Positions 34,393-48,221 of a stretch of 64,000 bases of DNA are shown piece after piece. The DNA is from Rotaria sp. Silwood1 (lineage: Eukaryota; Rotifera; Eurotatoria; Philodinida; Philodinidae), in the NCBI GenBank assembly GCA_905250075.1, contig CAJNOP010000101.1, positions 334,570 through 398,569 on the forward strand, given 5' to 3'. Positions within the stretch are counted from its first letter, which is position 1. The number at the start of each line of letters is the position of its first letter. The notes under the pieces are model-generated. The model saw nothing but the letters and a program-made list of their open reading frames with translations. It searched no databases and was not told where the DNA came from. Made by a program: the position numbers and the translations under genes.

Positions 34393-37230
34393 GATGAATG
34401 AATGAATGAATACAGTACGAAAAGCGTCGTTCCCCTATATTTATATAATTGTTTATTCTATTTTTGTTGACACGTTGTTTTTCTGGCTTATTACTATAGA
34501 CTTCAAGAACTTCTTCTCTGTTGATCGTTCATTTATTTCAACAGTGTTGCTGATGAAACGAAGATGACAGACAGGCGAAATCTCTGTACATCAAGCAACA
34601 AGCAAAGAAGAACACTCAAGTAAGCAAAAAGAAAAAGTGAGCATGGACAACATAACTAGCTTGAAATGTCTGCAATACCCTTTAGGTCTAGTCTGAAACA
34701 TGTCCTGGCACAAGATCATGTTTTATCGATAGACTGAGGTCAGTTTTAATAGCCCTAATAGCAGAGAGAAACTAATTCATTCGGTAGACAATCAAGATCT
34801 GATCGGGAACAACTCAGTCGATTAGTCTGAAGCGGCTGTGGGCGTTAATAAAGAAAAGATTCACACCAGCCTCAAAATCATAGCCCGATGCGAACTTTTT
34901 TCACCTTCATGATATGCGCAGATTTCAAAATTTGTCCGTAGCATATGACTTTCTTTTCATGAACAAGCACTTAAGTGCTTGAATGAGCCACGTGCGCATT
35001 TAAAGTAACTCATATGTTGAATGCAAAAAATCATACAAATGATCATCCTTACAACGATTAACTAGATTAAAATAATAAAAGTAAACCTGTTCAAGACGAA
35101 AGAATACTCCTCATCTTGCAGGCTGTGTAAGGCTAATTACTCATGTCGATTTCCTTTTAGACCTGCGTATTAAAATATTTTTTATTTAAACTGTGAATTT
35201 TTATTACAAATCGAATCATTTTTCAACATCAAGTTAAACAAGAAAAAGAAAAGCACGTATTCAATATAATTTTATTAATACTATTCCAGCAGATTGTGAA
35301 AAGCCAATGAGGAATGCGACGAGTGATCTGAACTGCAAAAGCTATTTTTTTCTCGTTCTATTTCAATTTCGAGCTCTTCAACACAATTATCTGATCGCCC
35401 ATTTATTTTCGACTTCTTGGATATATTTTGACTATGCGAAAACAGTAAACCCATCGAAAAGACCTTTTCAATTACCCGTTTCAAATTTGGCTTTCCAGTG
35501 GTTTTTTACTAGTTTTGCATGATCTCCCTTGGAAAAATTTTGCTTTTTAGATTCTTTTACCTAGCTTTGTGCTTTCAACATTATTCTTTCTAATCTACAA
35601 CTAGAACAATGATAGAAGTATGTTTATAATTCTAATGAAAAATTAATCATAATGAGTTTCACTTTTTGAACACCTCAAAAACTCTGAATTCTTGAATAAC
35701 TCTAGTTTTCGATTACTCGTTAGCAAAGAAATAGTTGATGAAATCATTTAGGACGATAGATCTGTTTTCTAATCCTCAAAACTACTGGAATAATTGATGC
35801 TTTTAAAATTAATATGAATAAATAAATCGAATTTGTTGTTCTTCTAGTTTCAACATTTTTTTAATTGCTTTTTATTTACATAGTTTAATAATTCTAATAT
35901 AATTTATGCTATATCATAAATCTTTTATTTGACAAATGAAACTTATAACAGATAGAATTGCTTTTCATTCATCATCAAAAATAGCAATATTATATACCAC
36001 GAGTAGTTTTTGAAAAAAAAAATCGTTAAAATTATATTTAAAGGAAAATAAACAAAATGTAAAAATTATATATCTTTCTTGAAGTCGCGTAGATTTCTCT
36101 AAGATTAAAACGTTATATTTAGTTCATCTGATCTACACAAGTTGCGTAATCGTACGTACCTGTGTTCTCTTTTGCAAAAATATCAGATAAATATTGAGAG
36201 CTCAAAAAAAAACGTATATAGGAAATGAAAATTTTTTCAAAATTCACAAAACGTTCGATTGTTCGGAAGATCGACCATTTGAAGCTTTTCTTATTTGACC
36301 CATCAAAACTCAGATTTTTGAGAGATGTTTTCGCAGAAAGACCAGCATTTCAATTGATGGAACTCATCCCACTATCGCACTCTTTGATCTTAGATTTTAT
36401 TTCACCATATGGAAATTCAATTAGATTTTTTTTACATAGGTCTGTATGATCGAAAAAATTTTAATACAAATTCTTATATTCGCTGTTATGTCATGTTTCT
36501 AAAATGAAAATCGTGTCTTCCACTACTGATACTTTCGGTGGAATGTACACATAGAAAAAGTTACGCTGTTTAACGTCGTTTACGATAAGACAGTTGTATG
36601 CATAAGAGATTCTGCAAACAAGGCAATCGATTGCAGATCATGAGCATCATCAAGCGAAGCTCTCTTTAAATTACTTTCTAGTCATCACAATCTAATATGC
36701 TTATATCCTGTCATTTTTTCTTGTTTATAGCTACTCTTTACTCTCAACTTTAATTTTATTACTAGTCTAACAATATTGAAAAGCAAATCTACTTACGTAT
36801 TAGATGCTACTGAAGTATACAAATTTATTTGTGTGTGCTTGCAATCGATTCTAGTCTGTATTTATCATTCACAATATACTTGTTTTTTCCCATACAAGTA
36901 TGTTTGCGTGACTCAATGAAGCATAACTTTTTCATCATGTAACCATTTTTTTTTATTCATGTGCTTATCGTCACCTTTGTTTCGTTTTTCATACATTCTT
37001 ACTCATTTTTTCCTCAATTTTGCGTTCTGTGTTGTTGCGATGAGAAAATATACACCGATACTTGCATACGCGTAAATTTGAGTTGTTATAATTCATTAGA
37101 CTTTAAGCTTTATTCTAATCTATATAAATATTTTCTATTGTAAAACCTTTTGTTTTTGAAACTGATGATCACACAAGTAGTGTCGAATACTTCTAAATAA
37201 AGAAATGAAAAATTTCATATTTATTATTTT
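34393..37230. other. Intergenic stretch with one exon-like patch
   Basis: No gene is supported. On the minus strand, 35281-35560 has exon-like text (QNFSKGDHAKLVKNHWKAKF, then EELEIEIEREKNSFCSSDHSS up to a TAG). No splice phase joins the two parts, so I leave it as a possible remnant. The rest is AT-rich. Confidence 0.35.
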
Positions 37231-38191
37231 ATGTTTCGGTTTATCAAAAACTCAATTTACGACTCAAACTTCATAAATTACATTCGAAGGAAATACGGTG
37301 AATTTACTTTAAGAAGACTTGAATATGCCCAGAAACTAACAATGAAATTAGGAAAAAACCAGTGTGATACGGAATTTTTACGTATGTATCTCGTTTTATG
37401 GTTTAATTCCTAAATTGCAGAAATTTAAATTGGCAAGTAAACATCTTGCTTTAGTTCCTCTATTGAAAAAAATTCAATGTCGACTAGAATCTATTCAATA
37501 CTCAGAAAAACAAAGGAATTTAATTAAACTAAGAAAAGAACTGTATCATATTGGAACTGATAGAATTTTAAAATCATATCGACTTGATAAAGAACAAGCA
37601 AAAATAGCTAAAGTCAAAAATTCACATAAGATGAAAATTTCTATGTTACTGGGCACTGTAAATGATCATAAATGGGTTCCTTTTCTCCTTCTGAACAAAT
37701 TAGTACATAATCTATTGTCAAAATTACCGAGTACTTTACAATTACATCAAATTAGTAGAGGTTGAAAATTTTGTATAGAAGAGAACGTTCCAATACACCA
37801 AGACAAATTGAATATGAGTTAATAAAAATGAAAGATGAGGCAGAAAAGGAAAACATCTGTTAGAAATCCTTATATAATCAAATCAAAGAAGCTGCTGATG
37901 AGTTAATCCAAAGGCGATGAAAAATAGTACATTGAATATTTTAGTGAAAAATAACAAGATACATTAAAAGAAGGAAAATAAATTAAGAGCCGACTGCTCA
38001 AACTATTGAAAGATAAGAAAATTTCTAAAAAAAAAGAAAGATCATTAAGACCCACATTTGCAGTGTATAATGTTTCATATTATACACTTGAAGCATTGCT
38101 TGCTAATATAATAGAGAAGTATGAAAAAGGAAGCCATTCATATGTTAAGAACTCATTTCAATTTATCAATATTATGAAAAAACATTATTGA
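37231..38191 (+). mobile_element. Penelope-like retroelement relic
   Basis: Several short plus-strand open pieces carry recognisable Penelope-like text. At 37231-37765 there is a basic, helical N-terminal type region (RRKYGEFTLRRLEYAQKL, FKLASKHLALVPLLKKIQ). At 38006-38191 lies the start of the reverse-transcriptase region (RSLRPTFAVYNVSYYTLEAL, SHSYVKNSFQFINIM), which matches the family's LRP...SP.Y.LA...V.NS..F pattern. The element is broken, lacks most of the reverse transcriptase, and no GIY-YIG endonuclease was seen. It looks old. A telomere-like hairpin follows about 60 bases later. Bdelloid Penelope relatives (Athena) are known to join telomeric repeats. Confidence 0.6.
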
Positions 38192-38247
38192 GAAAGAACG
38201 AATTAATAATGAACACTGTCAATCTCATATGTAATAGTAAACAGATA

Positions 38248-38328
38248 GGATGTAGATGTGGGATGTTAAGAAAAAAAGAACATCACCTACACAAGCAGCA
38301 ACACTCTTCACCACCCATACTTATCCCC
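38248..38328. repeat. Telomere-like hairpin (14), rightmost
   Basis: GGATGTAGATGTGGGATG arm, a TTAAGAAAAAAAGAAC loop and an interrupted CA-rich arm to about 38328. The most degraded member, and the last one in the window. Confidence 0.5.
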
Positions 38329-38775
38329 AGCGAAGAGATGAATTGAGTTTGCGATCTAAGTCATTATTTTAGTGAACGTTGAACTATAAAACATACCATG
38401 ATATCGTTTAACCAATATAGACCATTTGAATGCAGTTAGTTTATAGTATGCCTCTGAATCATCAATAGTGAATGAAAATATATAAAAAAAACGGAACTCA
38501 GACTGAACGGTAAAATCAAAAGAAATCAAACATGCCAAAGAAAGACATATACACCTAATGAAGTCAATAAACTGTCGTTCTTATATATGTGGTTATAACC
38601 ATGATTATTATAGGAAATGTTATATATCTATAATTCTTAAGAACAAAACAAAAATATCTACGAATGTCCTTTGCAATCTTATCACAACTGTACACTGGTA
38701 AAGTTAGAAATGATCGTGATGTCATCTGACAATATATGAATCATCAAAATCTGCATTTATTTCATCACATAACCT

Positions 38776-39370
38776 AATGATATCAAAAGTAATTGGACAA
38801 GTCTCGAAGCCTATTTCTCTTCGTTGGAAACGTGCTGAACGAAAAACTTTTTTACCAAAAAATAGGATTTCTTCTTCTCTTGCAAATAGTATACGATTTA
38901 TTTTTATAACATCTTCATTGGTGAAACGATGCAATAGGAAAGAGAAGCACCCTTAAAAAGAATTTACAGTTTTTGTGAGATTCAGAAAAACAGTAAAACA
39001 TGTTGATCCCTGTATTTCATGGATAAACACATTTTGAAAAGAAAATTTTTTCTATCAGTTGATAGAACAGTGTATGATTCATATTTATCACATATTGGTA
39101 AGTAAAGTGAGACGAGAAAAAAAGCGAAACATTAACATAATAAATTTAAAATTTTTGACGAGTTCATATATAAATTACAAATTTATTGTGTAAGTATTTC
39201 TCTTTTTTACATCTTGTTTCACTTATCAATGTGTAATAAGTATGAATCATACACTATTCGAAAGAGGAGAAAATTTCCTATCAATCAAAAAAAAAAAAAT
39301 TTTTCGTCAAACACGTTTCCAACAAAGAGAACTAAGATTCGAGATTTGTCCGATTACTTTTGCATCATTG
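38776..39370. repeat. Degenerate foldback element
   Basis: The segment at about 38776-38855 recurs inverted at about 39295-39370; both contain the GTTGGAAACGTG / CACGTTTCCAAC motif. An inner pair at 39065-39115 and 39210-39260 shares AGTGTATGATTCATA. The left arm has an extra 130 bases or so. The open frame at 38722-38934 lies in this repeat and is not treated as a gene. Confidence 0.6.
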
Positions 39371-41683
39371 ATTATGTATCGTGATTTGATAATATCTCAA
39401 CTAATAATTTATTATTAGAAAAAGATTTTCATTTTTACTTATATTTTCATTAATATCCAAAGCGTAAACAAATATATTCAATTTAACGACAAGATCATAA
39501 TAGATTTGACAAAATAACCTATATGAATTAATAAATTGAGATTTTGACAAGATTATATACTGTTGTCAATATAATATGCACTTTTAGTTTGAATTTTTGC
39601 TGTTCGAGTAACAAAAAATTCTTTTTCATGTAAAGAATTAAGATACGATCCATAAGAATACCGTGGGTTATGTACGAATTCGAAAGATGACTATCGAAAA
39701 CCGCGAAATCTAGATTTTGAGCTTATTTGGATGTACTATATTAAAGTTAGTTATAGGCGACTTTTCGGCACAATCTATCTGCAATCAAAAACATAGTGAT
39801 TTAGTGTCTCATAATATTCTATATCATTTATTTACTGAGCTAACATCAGTGTAAAAGATCACCATTTAAAGGCCTATATTATTCATTTCTGGACAGTATC
39901 TCTACTGCCATTTTTCAAAATCAAACAAGAACAAGCTGAATTTTTGACCTGTGATGCAACACTACTGATTTGCTACAGAATAAAAAAAGAAATATAAAAA
40001 AAAAAACTTTATCTTCGACACTTTGATTATTAAAAGACAGATAAACATCTTCTAGTGTCCTTCGTTCACGACAATATTTTCGAAAAATCAAGAAAAAAAA
40101 ATTTGCGAAATCGGATAATAATCATTCATGTTGTTAAAACAAAAGAACACTGATCAAAGCCGTATGATTTAAGTTTATTAGTAATGATAATTTAGTAGTA
40201 TAGAGTTATTCCTCGATATTGCACATTTGCTATGGAATTTTCTAAATTTTCATCAAGATGATACTCTATATACTAATAATTAACGATTGATAATGAACTA
40301 TAATCATATGGCTGTGATCATCGTTCGATTTTTTTCATAATATGAATGATTATTATGCGATTTTGTAAGAAAACTTTAAAAATATTCTGACTTGTAGAAG
40401 TATAATCCTATATAGTAGATATATAGTATGGGAAAAGTCGATCACAACTAAGTTTACTATAAAAAAAATATTGAAATAAGCTAAACACTTAAGTTTGATG
40501 CTTTTCGATGATGACCTTTGAAATGGATACAGCAAGCATCAAAAATTCAAATTATCATCAATGTTTCAATTCCTTGGTGCCCTCATGACCATAAGAGTTA
40601 TTAATAGTGTCATTTTCGTGTAATGTTACTTCTCCATCTTTATAAATTTTTCTTTCAAATATAACAATAAGATAATTTGAGTGCATATTTATCGTATAGT
40701 GAATGTGAATAGGGTTTTTATTGAGTCTTTTAATAAAATGCTCTAACTTCTCTAATTGAGTTTTGATTTTTAATTTTACATGAATAAAATTCTTAATGAG
40801 ATTAATTCATTGAATAAATTATAACTTTTCTATTATCTATATGCAAAATTTTCTCATGTGTAAGCTCATATTTTTAGAAAAACTTAAATTTCTACAATCA
40901 ACTTATCGCTTTAAAAAAGTTTATTCGTACAAAATGTCAAGTCGAAAGTCAATTAGAGGAGTGACAACATCTTGTTGAAAAAGTACATCAATCTAGACTT
41001 TTTTTTATTATTCACTAGTACTCATCAAATGAATATCCTTTCGGATGAAACGTAACTTGACATCTGAAGTGATTATCTTGATATTTTTATTTTAAAGATT
41101 ATAATACTTGCGAGTTTATGAAGTAGTTATTATCTGTAGATGTACATTGAGTAAAAAAAACAAATTCTAATCGTTTTTCACTTATGTGACCTATTCTCAA
41201 ATTTAGCAATTTGAAAAAAACTTAAAATATCGACATCTTAATAATCATCGGATCGATTTCGGGTATGAGATCATACTCGAAATCTAAATCAACTTAACAA
41301 GATTGCATTCGGACTGATGCTCTTTCTAAAAATATATGTATTTTCAATGAAATCCGAATTATTTTTTTTTTTTTTTGGTAAATCAAGACGTACAACACAC
41401 TAAGCATAAGTTGAAACTTCTGAATTGATCGAAATCGTTCTAAACGAGTTGATAATCAGTTTTAACTTTTTTCAAAAGAATTAATCGATTAATTTTTCAT
41501 TTCGGTATCATAATTACAATTCTTTTTTATCTAAAATCTAATTCTAAAAGTTTCATTGTTTTTTTTTCTTTACTACTCTCAATGAGAGGATATTCATAGA
41601 ATGAATTTAATAATATATAAATAAAATAATTATGTTTATATCCTAATTCAACATTTATGAATATAAAAATAAAGATTATTTTG
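39371..41683. other. AT-rich intergenic stretch
   Basis: Very AT-rich, with no supported gene, RNA or clear repeat. It separates the repeat-laden left region from the histone genes. Confidence 0.5.
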
Positions 41684-41699
41684 AGCCCTTAAGAGGGCT
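41684..41699 (-). terminator. Histone 3' stem-loop of H4
   Basis: On the minus strand AGCCCT-CTTA-AGGGCT forms a six-base stem with a four-base loop, 37 bases after the H4 stop and preceded by CAAAC. This is the 3' processing signal of replication-dependent histone mRNAs, which lack poly(A). Confidence 0.92.
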
Positions 41700-41735
41700 G
41701 TTTGGGTAAATGGTTTTGTTTTGATATCACTTAAT

Positions 41736-42260
<525 letters not shown>

Positions 42261-42823
42261 TTCTGTTATAAAATGTAAAAATTCTTCAACGAATGTTTTT
42301 TATTGAAATTTATAGATTATAAATTCATATAGAATTAATTATAGTCTAATTTTTTATAGTTAACTTTTAGAATATTCATTTTCATTGAATATAAGAATCA
42401 AAAAATTATTATATACAAAAATATCAATATTAGCGATTGATTTAGAACGTAGTTGTGAGGACAATAGTAAACAATTTCATACTGCTACCAATAATTTTTA
42501 ATGATAGAATGTCATTCTACACTATTGTATACTGAATGAAAGGTCACCGATGATGTTGTTCGTCCAATAATAATGAAAAAGATTGACTCATTTGCATAAG
42601 AATGTGAAGTCAGGAATTATTTATTCTCTTATTATGAATAGAAAATCATTAATTTTTTATTTGTATATTAGTATAATATACGAAATTTCGAAAGGAAATA
42701 ATTATATTTTTAAATTCAAATCTAAATAGTTATTCATTTAGAAACAATAAAAATCGATTTTACAATTTCAATTTAATTAAACTCGAATACCAACATTTAT
42801 AAATATAGAATAAAAAAAAATGT

Positions 42824-42839
42824 AGCCCTAAAGAGGGCT
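42824..42839 (-). terminator. Histone 3' stem-loop of H2B
   Basis: Minus strand AGCCCT-CTTT-AGGGCT preceded by CCCAAAC, 46 bases after the H2B stop. Loop CTTT, otherwise the same as the H4 and H2A signals. Confidence 0.92.
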
Positions 42840-42885
42840 GTTTGGGTTTAATAATATATATATATATATTTTTGCAAAATATTAT

Positions 42886-43269
42886 TTATTTAGCACTTGT
42901 ATATTTAGTAACAGCTTTTGTACCTTCTGATACAGCATGTTTAGCAAGTTCACCAGGTAATAAAAGTCGAACAGCTGTTTGAATTTCTCGACTACTTATT
43001 GTTGATCGTTTATTATAATGTGATAAACGACTTGATTCAGCAGCAATACGTTCAAATATATCATTAACAAATGAATTCATAATTGACATTGCTTTTGATG
43101 ATATACCTGTATCTGGATGAACTTGTTTAAGTACTTTATAAATATAAATTGAATATGTTTCTTTTCGTCGACGTTTAATTTTTCTTTCAGTAGTTTTAGC
43201 ACCTGAAGCTCCTTTTGATGTTTTTGTAACAGCTTTTTTTGAACCTTTTGATGGTGTTTTTGGTGGCAT
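42886..43269 (-). CDS. H2B: Histone H2B
   Basis: Intronless, 127 residues. I chose ATG 43269 ([12 protein letters not shown]), the normal H2B start. An in-frame ATG 57 bases upstream would add 19 non-histone residues. The Lys-rich tail is followed by the family landmarks [78 protein letters not shown], so the histone fold and C-terminal helix are complete, including the ubiquitylated Lys in AVTKYTS. It forms the dimer with H2A, whose gene diverges from it across a 241-base shared promoter. Confidence 0.97.
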   Translation of the reverse strand: MPPKTPSKGSKKAVTKTSKGASGAKTTERKIKRRRKETYSIYIYKVLKQVHPDTGISSKAMSIMNSFVNDIFERIAAESSRLSHYNKRSTISSREIQTAVRLLLPGELAKHAVSEGTKAVTKYTSAK

Positions 43270-43510
43270 ATTGAATGTTTGAAGTTTTGTTTTTTTTCTT
43301 ACGAGAATACGAATGAAAAGAAACAAGAAAATTTCTTCATTCTTATATGTACATGATTTTAGTAGTTAAATAACCAATCATTAATGTTTGAATATGATTG
43401 GTTTGAAATATTGTTCATTACATAGACATATATAAAGTCAAGACAATACATAGAAATATTCTCTATATCATTCATTCATTTAATCATATAACAAAACAAA
43501 TCAAGACACA
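43270..43510. promoter_or_regulatory. Shared divergent promoter of H2B and H2A
   Basis: The 241 bases between the two start codons contain CCAAT at 43374-43378, an inverted CCAAT at 43397-43401 and TATAAAG at 43431-43437. The TATAAAG lies 74 bases before the H2A start. This is the usual arrangement for co-regulated H2A/H2B pairs expressed in S phase. Confidence 0.7.
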
Positions 43511-44072
<562 letters not shown>

Positions 44073-44127
44073 AATATTATAATTTAAACAAAAAATAACA
44101 TCAAGATATAACCCAAAAAAACCCAAC

Positions 44128-44143
44128 AGCCCTCTTTAGGGCT
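44128..44143 (+). terminator. Histone 3' stem-loop of H2A
   Basis: AGCCCT-CTTT-AGGGCT, 55 bases after the H2A stop and preceded by CCCAAC. It shows that this intron-containing H2A is still handled as a replication-dependent histone mRNA. Confidence 0.92.
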
Positions 44144-45424
44144 AATATTTCTTTTTTTTTAAATTCATAAATGTTGGTTACAATTATACATGAAATTTGA
44201 ACTTGCTTATCTAGTCAAAAAAGAAAAATAAATAAATATTAAGGACATTTTTGTCTATAAGCAAAAACAACGATTGATTAATTAACTTTTTTTTTGAAGA
44301 TTTGCAATTTAAAAAGTATCATAGTGATATATATATGAAATATTCTATCAATAATGAGATTTATATTATGCCTAGAAAATAAAGTTTGTTTATAGTGAAG
44401 AATCTATTGGATTAGTATTAGAAAAGAATTTAAATAATATGTTAAACATAAATAGAATATTTATGATATAGACAATGGACAAAGTAATAAGCAAATTATT
44501 GAACAAATAGAAAAAAACAAAAGATGTCGTTATTTTAAAAGAATAATTTTAGATTTTCTCGAAAAAACACAAAAAAAAATATATATATAACAAAGAAAAA
44601 AAGAATTAAATTAATTATATAAAATATTTGATAAGTAAAATATTCAAATTGAATAATAAAGTATACATCGATTTATTCTAATAGCTTTTGTCATATATTT
44701 ATAAGTTCATTTGAGTGCAATTATTTCTTTTTTAAAGTTTATATTTTACACTATTTGATAAGATGAATTGAAATAATCAATGATATATAAATGTCAAGAA
44801 CTCTTAACATACATAAAAAAGCGATGAATAACATCTGTGTGTGTGTATGTTACAAATGGACTTATTTCTGATGTTATATTACTCCTTAAAAAACAGTAAT
44901 CTTAAGTTGTTTGTAGATAAATATGATTATAAGGTTATGAAATAAGACAAAATTAGTTTATAAATAAACAAAGAATAAATTCATTTTGCTTACGTCTGGA
45001 GTCTATCGAGTTGATTTGGTTCCGATAGTTTTGTATTCATATCAATCTTTCAAATGACATATTATAGAATAATATGTTTTAGCATTTTATTTAAAAAAAA
45101 ATTCTATCGATCTATTGTGAAAAACTAATTTTATTGTTTCACAAAATTTATGAAGAATTCGAGTTTTTTTAAATACATCATTGTAGTCTATTGTATGTGT
45201 ATAGAGGTCAAATTTATTTCAGTTCATTCCTATGATTAAACAACTATAAAAATTAAATAGCAAAAAAAGAAATGTTTTTATACAATAGGAATTTATTCGA
45301 AGTGGTGTTATGATTTGTATAGAAACATATAAAAAAAAAATGTTATCATCTTTATTTTTTGCACAAAAAAAGAAAAAAAATTTTTTTTTTTGTTTTATTC
45401 ATTCTTAAAATGTTTATTTTTTTT
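44144..45424. other. AT-rich spacer
   Basis: Very AT-rich, with many A and T runs. No further histone, RNA gene or repeat was recognised. Confidence 0.5.
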
Positions 45425-48221
45425 TTAATCATCATTATTTGAATCTTCATTTATTTCATCTGAAATAATAGAAGAATGATCAAGATCATTATCTAAAAAG
45501 AAATTTTTCTTTTTATCAATAAAAAAAAATAATTTAAATTTAAACTAACTTTTTTTATGTTGAATTTTCAATGTATCCGATGATGGTGATTGAATTGGTT
45601 CATTTTCATGCTAAAAAATAAAATAATCATAATCAATTAAAAAAGTAAAATTTAAACGAAAAAAAAAAAAAAACATACAGAAGTTGATAGTGGTGAATGT
45701 ATTTCATCGTCTACTTCTTCAAAATCTTCACCATAAGCTAAATAAAAGAAGTTAAAGAAAATAAAAAAAACGATTTCTTAAATTACGATTTGGTGAAGTA
45801 GTTGTTTTTGATTGATGACTTGGCTAAAACAATTAAAGTAAAAAAATAAATAATACATTAATTAAAAGAAATAAATATAATCTACCGCAGTCATTGGACG
45901 AATTCTTCTTAGTGATGGCGATTCATGTCGTTCTATAGATCAAATAGAACAAAAACAAAATTTTTTCACTATTGATATTATTATTATACCTTCTAAACTT
46001 GATGTGTCAGATTTAATTGACACTGGACTTGTCATACGAAATGTATTTTTTTTCAAATCAATTTGTTTATTATTATTTTCAATTGATTTCTGTTTTGGTA
46101 TAGAAGATTCACTTATTTCGGAAGAATCTTCATTATCACTTTCGATTGTTCTTGGACTAATTTTAAGAAGTCCATTTGTTTTTGAATTATTCTCATCTAC
46201 TTGAATTGGTTTTAGAGAAGGAATAGAAGAATCAGGTCTTTCAGAATATAACTCATGAGAATATTCTGCATTGATAGGTTGATTATCAGATTCGATTGGT
46301 TTCGGATTTGATATAGATGATTCATTTGTTTGAAAATCTTCCTTATTAGATTCGATTGGTTTTGGACTTGATATAGGTGATCCATTTGTTTTTGAATGAT
46401 CTTTATTATCAATTTCGTTTGTTTTTGAATCTGTTTTATTAGATTGATTTGATTTCGTACTGATTATATCGGATGTTTTTTTCTGTGAACTTTGAATAGA
46501 TGAAGAAGTTGATTTTGATATTTTCTCACGTGATGTACTTGATTGTCGAGTTGGTGTACGACTCTTAGTTGGTTTTCGATAACGAGTTCTTTTAGACTAA
46601 CGAAAATTTTTAGAAAACAATTTAAAAAACAAAAAAAGAAGTAAAATATACTTTTGGTCTTGATTCTCCTTCCATTAATTTTTTCATTCGTTCTTCAAAT
46701 CGACATCTTTTTATATTTTAAAAACACAAAAAAAAAAAGTGAATTTTAAAATAAATTTTAAATAAAATACCTTCGACATGGTGCACATTTTTCTATACCT
46801 CGAATAGCAAATAGACCACGTTTTCCTCCAATACGCATATCATTTTTACATCTATATTCACAACAAACTGATAGACGATTATTAATAATACCATTGATAT
46901 AAAATGCTAATGCAAATGGATAATCTGCATGTCGTCGTGATTCAAATGAAAAATCATCTAAAATAAAAAAAAAGTTTTTTTAATTATTTTATATGAGGAA
47001 CAAAAAAAAACTTTCTTATTTACCATTAGGTTTTAATAGACCTTTAAAAATAGTAAGATTTTCTCCACCACAATGTTGTTGCATAATAATTATTTCATCA
47101 TCTTGAGGTATAAATAAACTACGATTATAATCAATATTAATTTCATCTCCAAAATATCTCATTGTTATAAAACATCGATTATCAGCAGGCATTATCTATA
47201 TGACATAAATATAAATTAGAGATTCATTTGTTTTTTATTTTTGATCTTTTTATCATTTATTTAAAAAAAAACATTTCTACTGAATGAAAATCTAATTCAT
47301 TTTATTTGTATATTTTTGATTGTAATATTATAGATATATCAAGAAAGATAAAATGCTCAAATTTTCAAAATAATAATTTTTCCATTGACAATATAATAAT
47401 ATTTGTTTTTTTTTTTGCTGTTCTCAATAAAAAAAATACAGCAATCGAAAAATTTGTCAACATTACAATACCTCCGGACTGACTGCTTGACGTATTCGAA
47501 CATTTTCTATCCATGTTGATTGCTTTGATGATGAAAAGCTTGTTGAATGTAGTGTTTTGTTTGTCTAATGAAAAGAAAAAGATTTTCTTTTTTTTTTTTT
47601 TTCTTTTGTCAAATAAAATGTTTTCATATAACTATTTGTTTTTGCTGAGCCATAACTGTACTTTTAGGTTTTCGTTCAGTTGAATTATAATTAATTGGTT
47701 GTAGTCGTTCTTGTTCATTTGTATTCTATTTAATTTCAAAAATAACAAATAAGAAAAAATATTTTAACGAACTGATATATTTTCTTTCGGACGTCTAATA
47801 GTTGATGTAACCATTGGATAATATAATTTTCTAATTAAAGAAAAACAAAAACAGCATGAATTCCTTTTAATCAGTAAAAAAAAACACATTCGATTACTTA
47901 TTTGAGGTATGTTGTCGTCTAGTATGACGTCTATATTCATCCTTTGGAATAATATCCCCGTGGCGATCGATCTATTATGTAGTAATAGAAAAAAAAAACA
48001 CCGAATTATATATTGCTTGTTAAATTAAATCAACTAAATCGAAAAAAAAAGCTTACTAAGCCAACATTAATTAAATGTTTCCGAATATGATCAGTTTTTA
48101 AAATAGCTTCTAATTGTTCATGTGTTAATGTTATAGATTTTCTATTGCAAAAAAAAAAAATTTTCTCAATAAATATTTTATTATTGTACAGTTAATGAAA
48201 AACTTACTTTGTTTCTGTCAT
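45425..48221 (-). CDS. ERICH3: ERICH3-like protein (DUF4590), 15 exons
   Basis: Exons in order: 48208-48221, 48057-48141, 47898-47971, 47773-47830, 47633-47725, 47472-47564, 47024-47195, 46771-46957, 46652-46706, 45990-46596, 45886-45932, 45787-45823, 45679-45737, 45550-45610, 45425-45492. All phases agree; the product is 569 residues. The N-terminus (TDHIRKHLINVGLIDRHGDI) matches the start of ERICH3. Residues about 140-260 are the DUF4590 domain: DDEIIIMQQHCGGENLTIFK, ESRRHADYPFALAFYINGI, NRLSVCCEYRCK, RIGGKRGLFAI. The large exon is Ser/Thr/Lys-rich with five or so repeats of the type PKPIESDN; the C-terminus is acidic. Vertebrate ERICH3 is a ciliary protein, so a role in cilia is likely but inferred. 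It is shorter than the vertebrate protein, mainly in the low-complexity part. Confidence 0.87.

Noticed and set aside
222-38328. Reading the telomere-like hairpins as 14 separate chromosome-fusion scars
   Set aside because: The orientation fits, but density, small size and shared cores favour a dispersed repeat family.
38722-38934. Minus-strand open frame of 70 residues
   Set aside because: It lies in an inverted-repeat arm whose partner is at 39295-39370. No coding signature was found.
42886-43326. Upstream in-frame ATG of H2B adding 19 residues
   Set aside because: The added residues are not histone-like, and [12 protein letters not shown] at 43269 is the usual H2B start.
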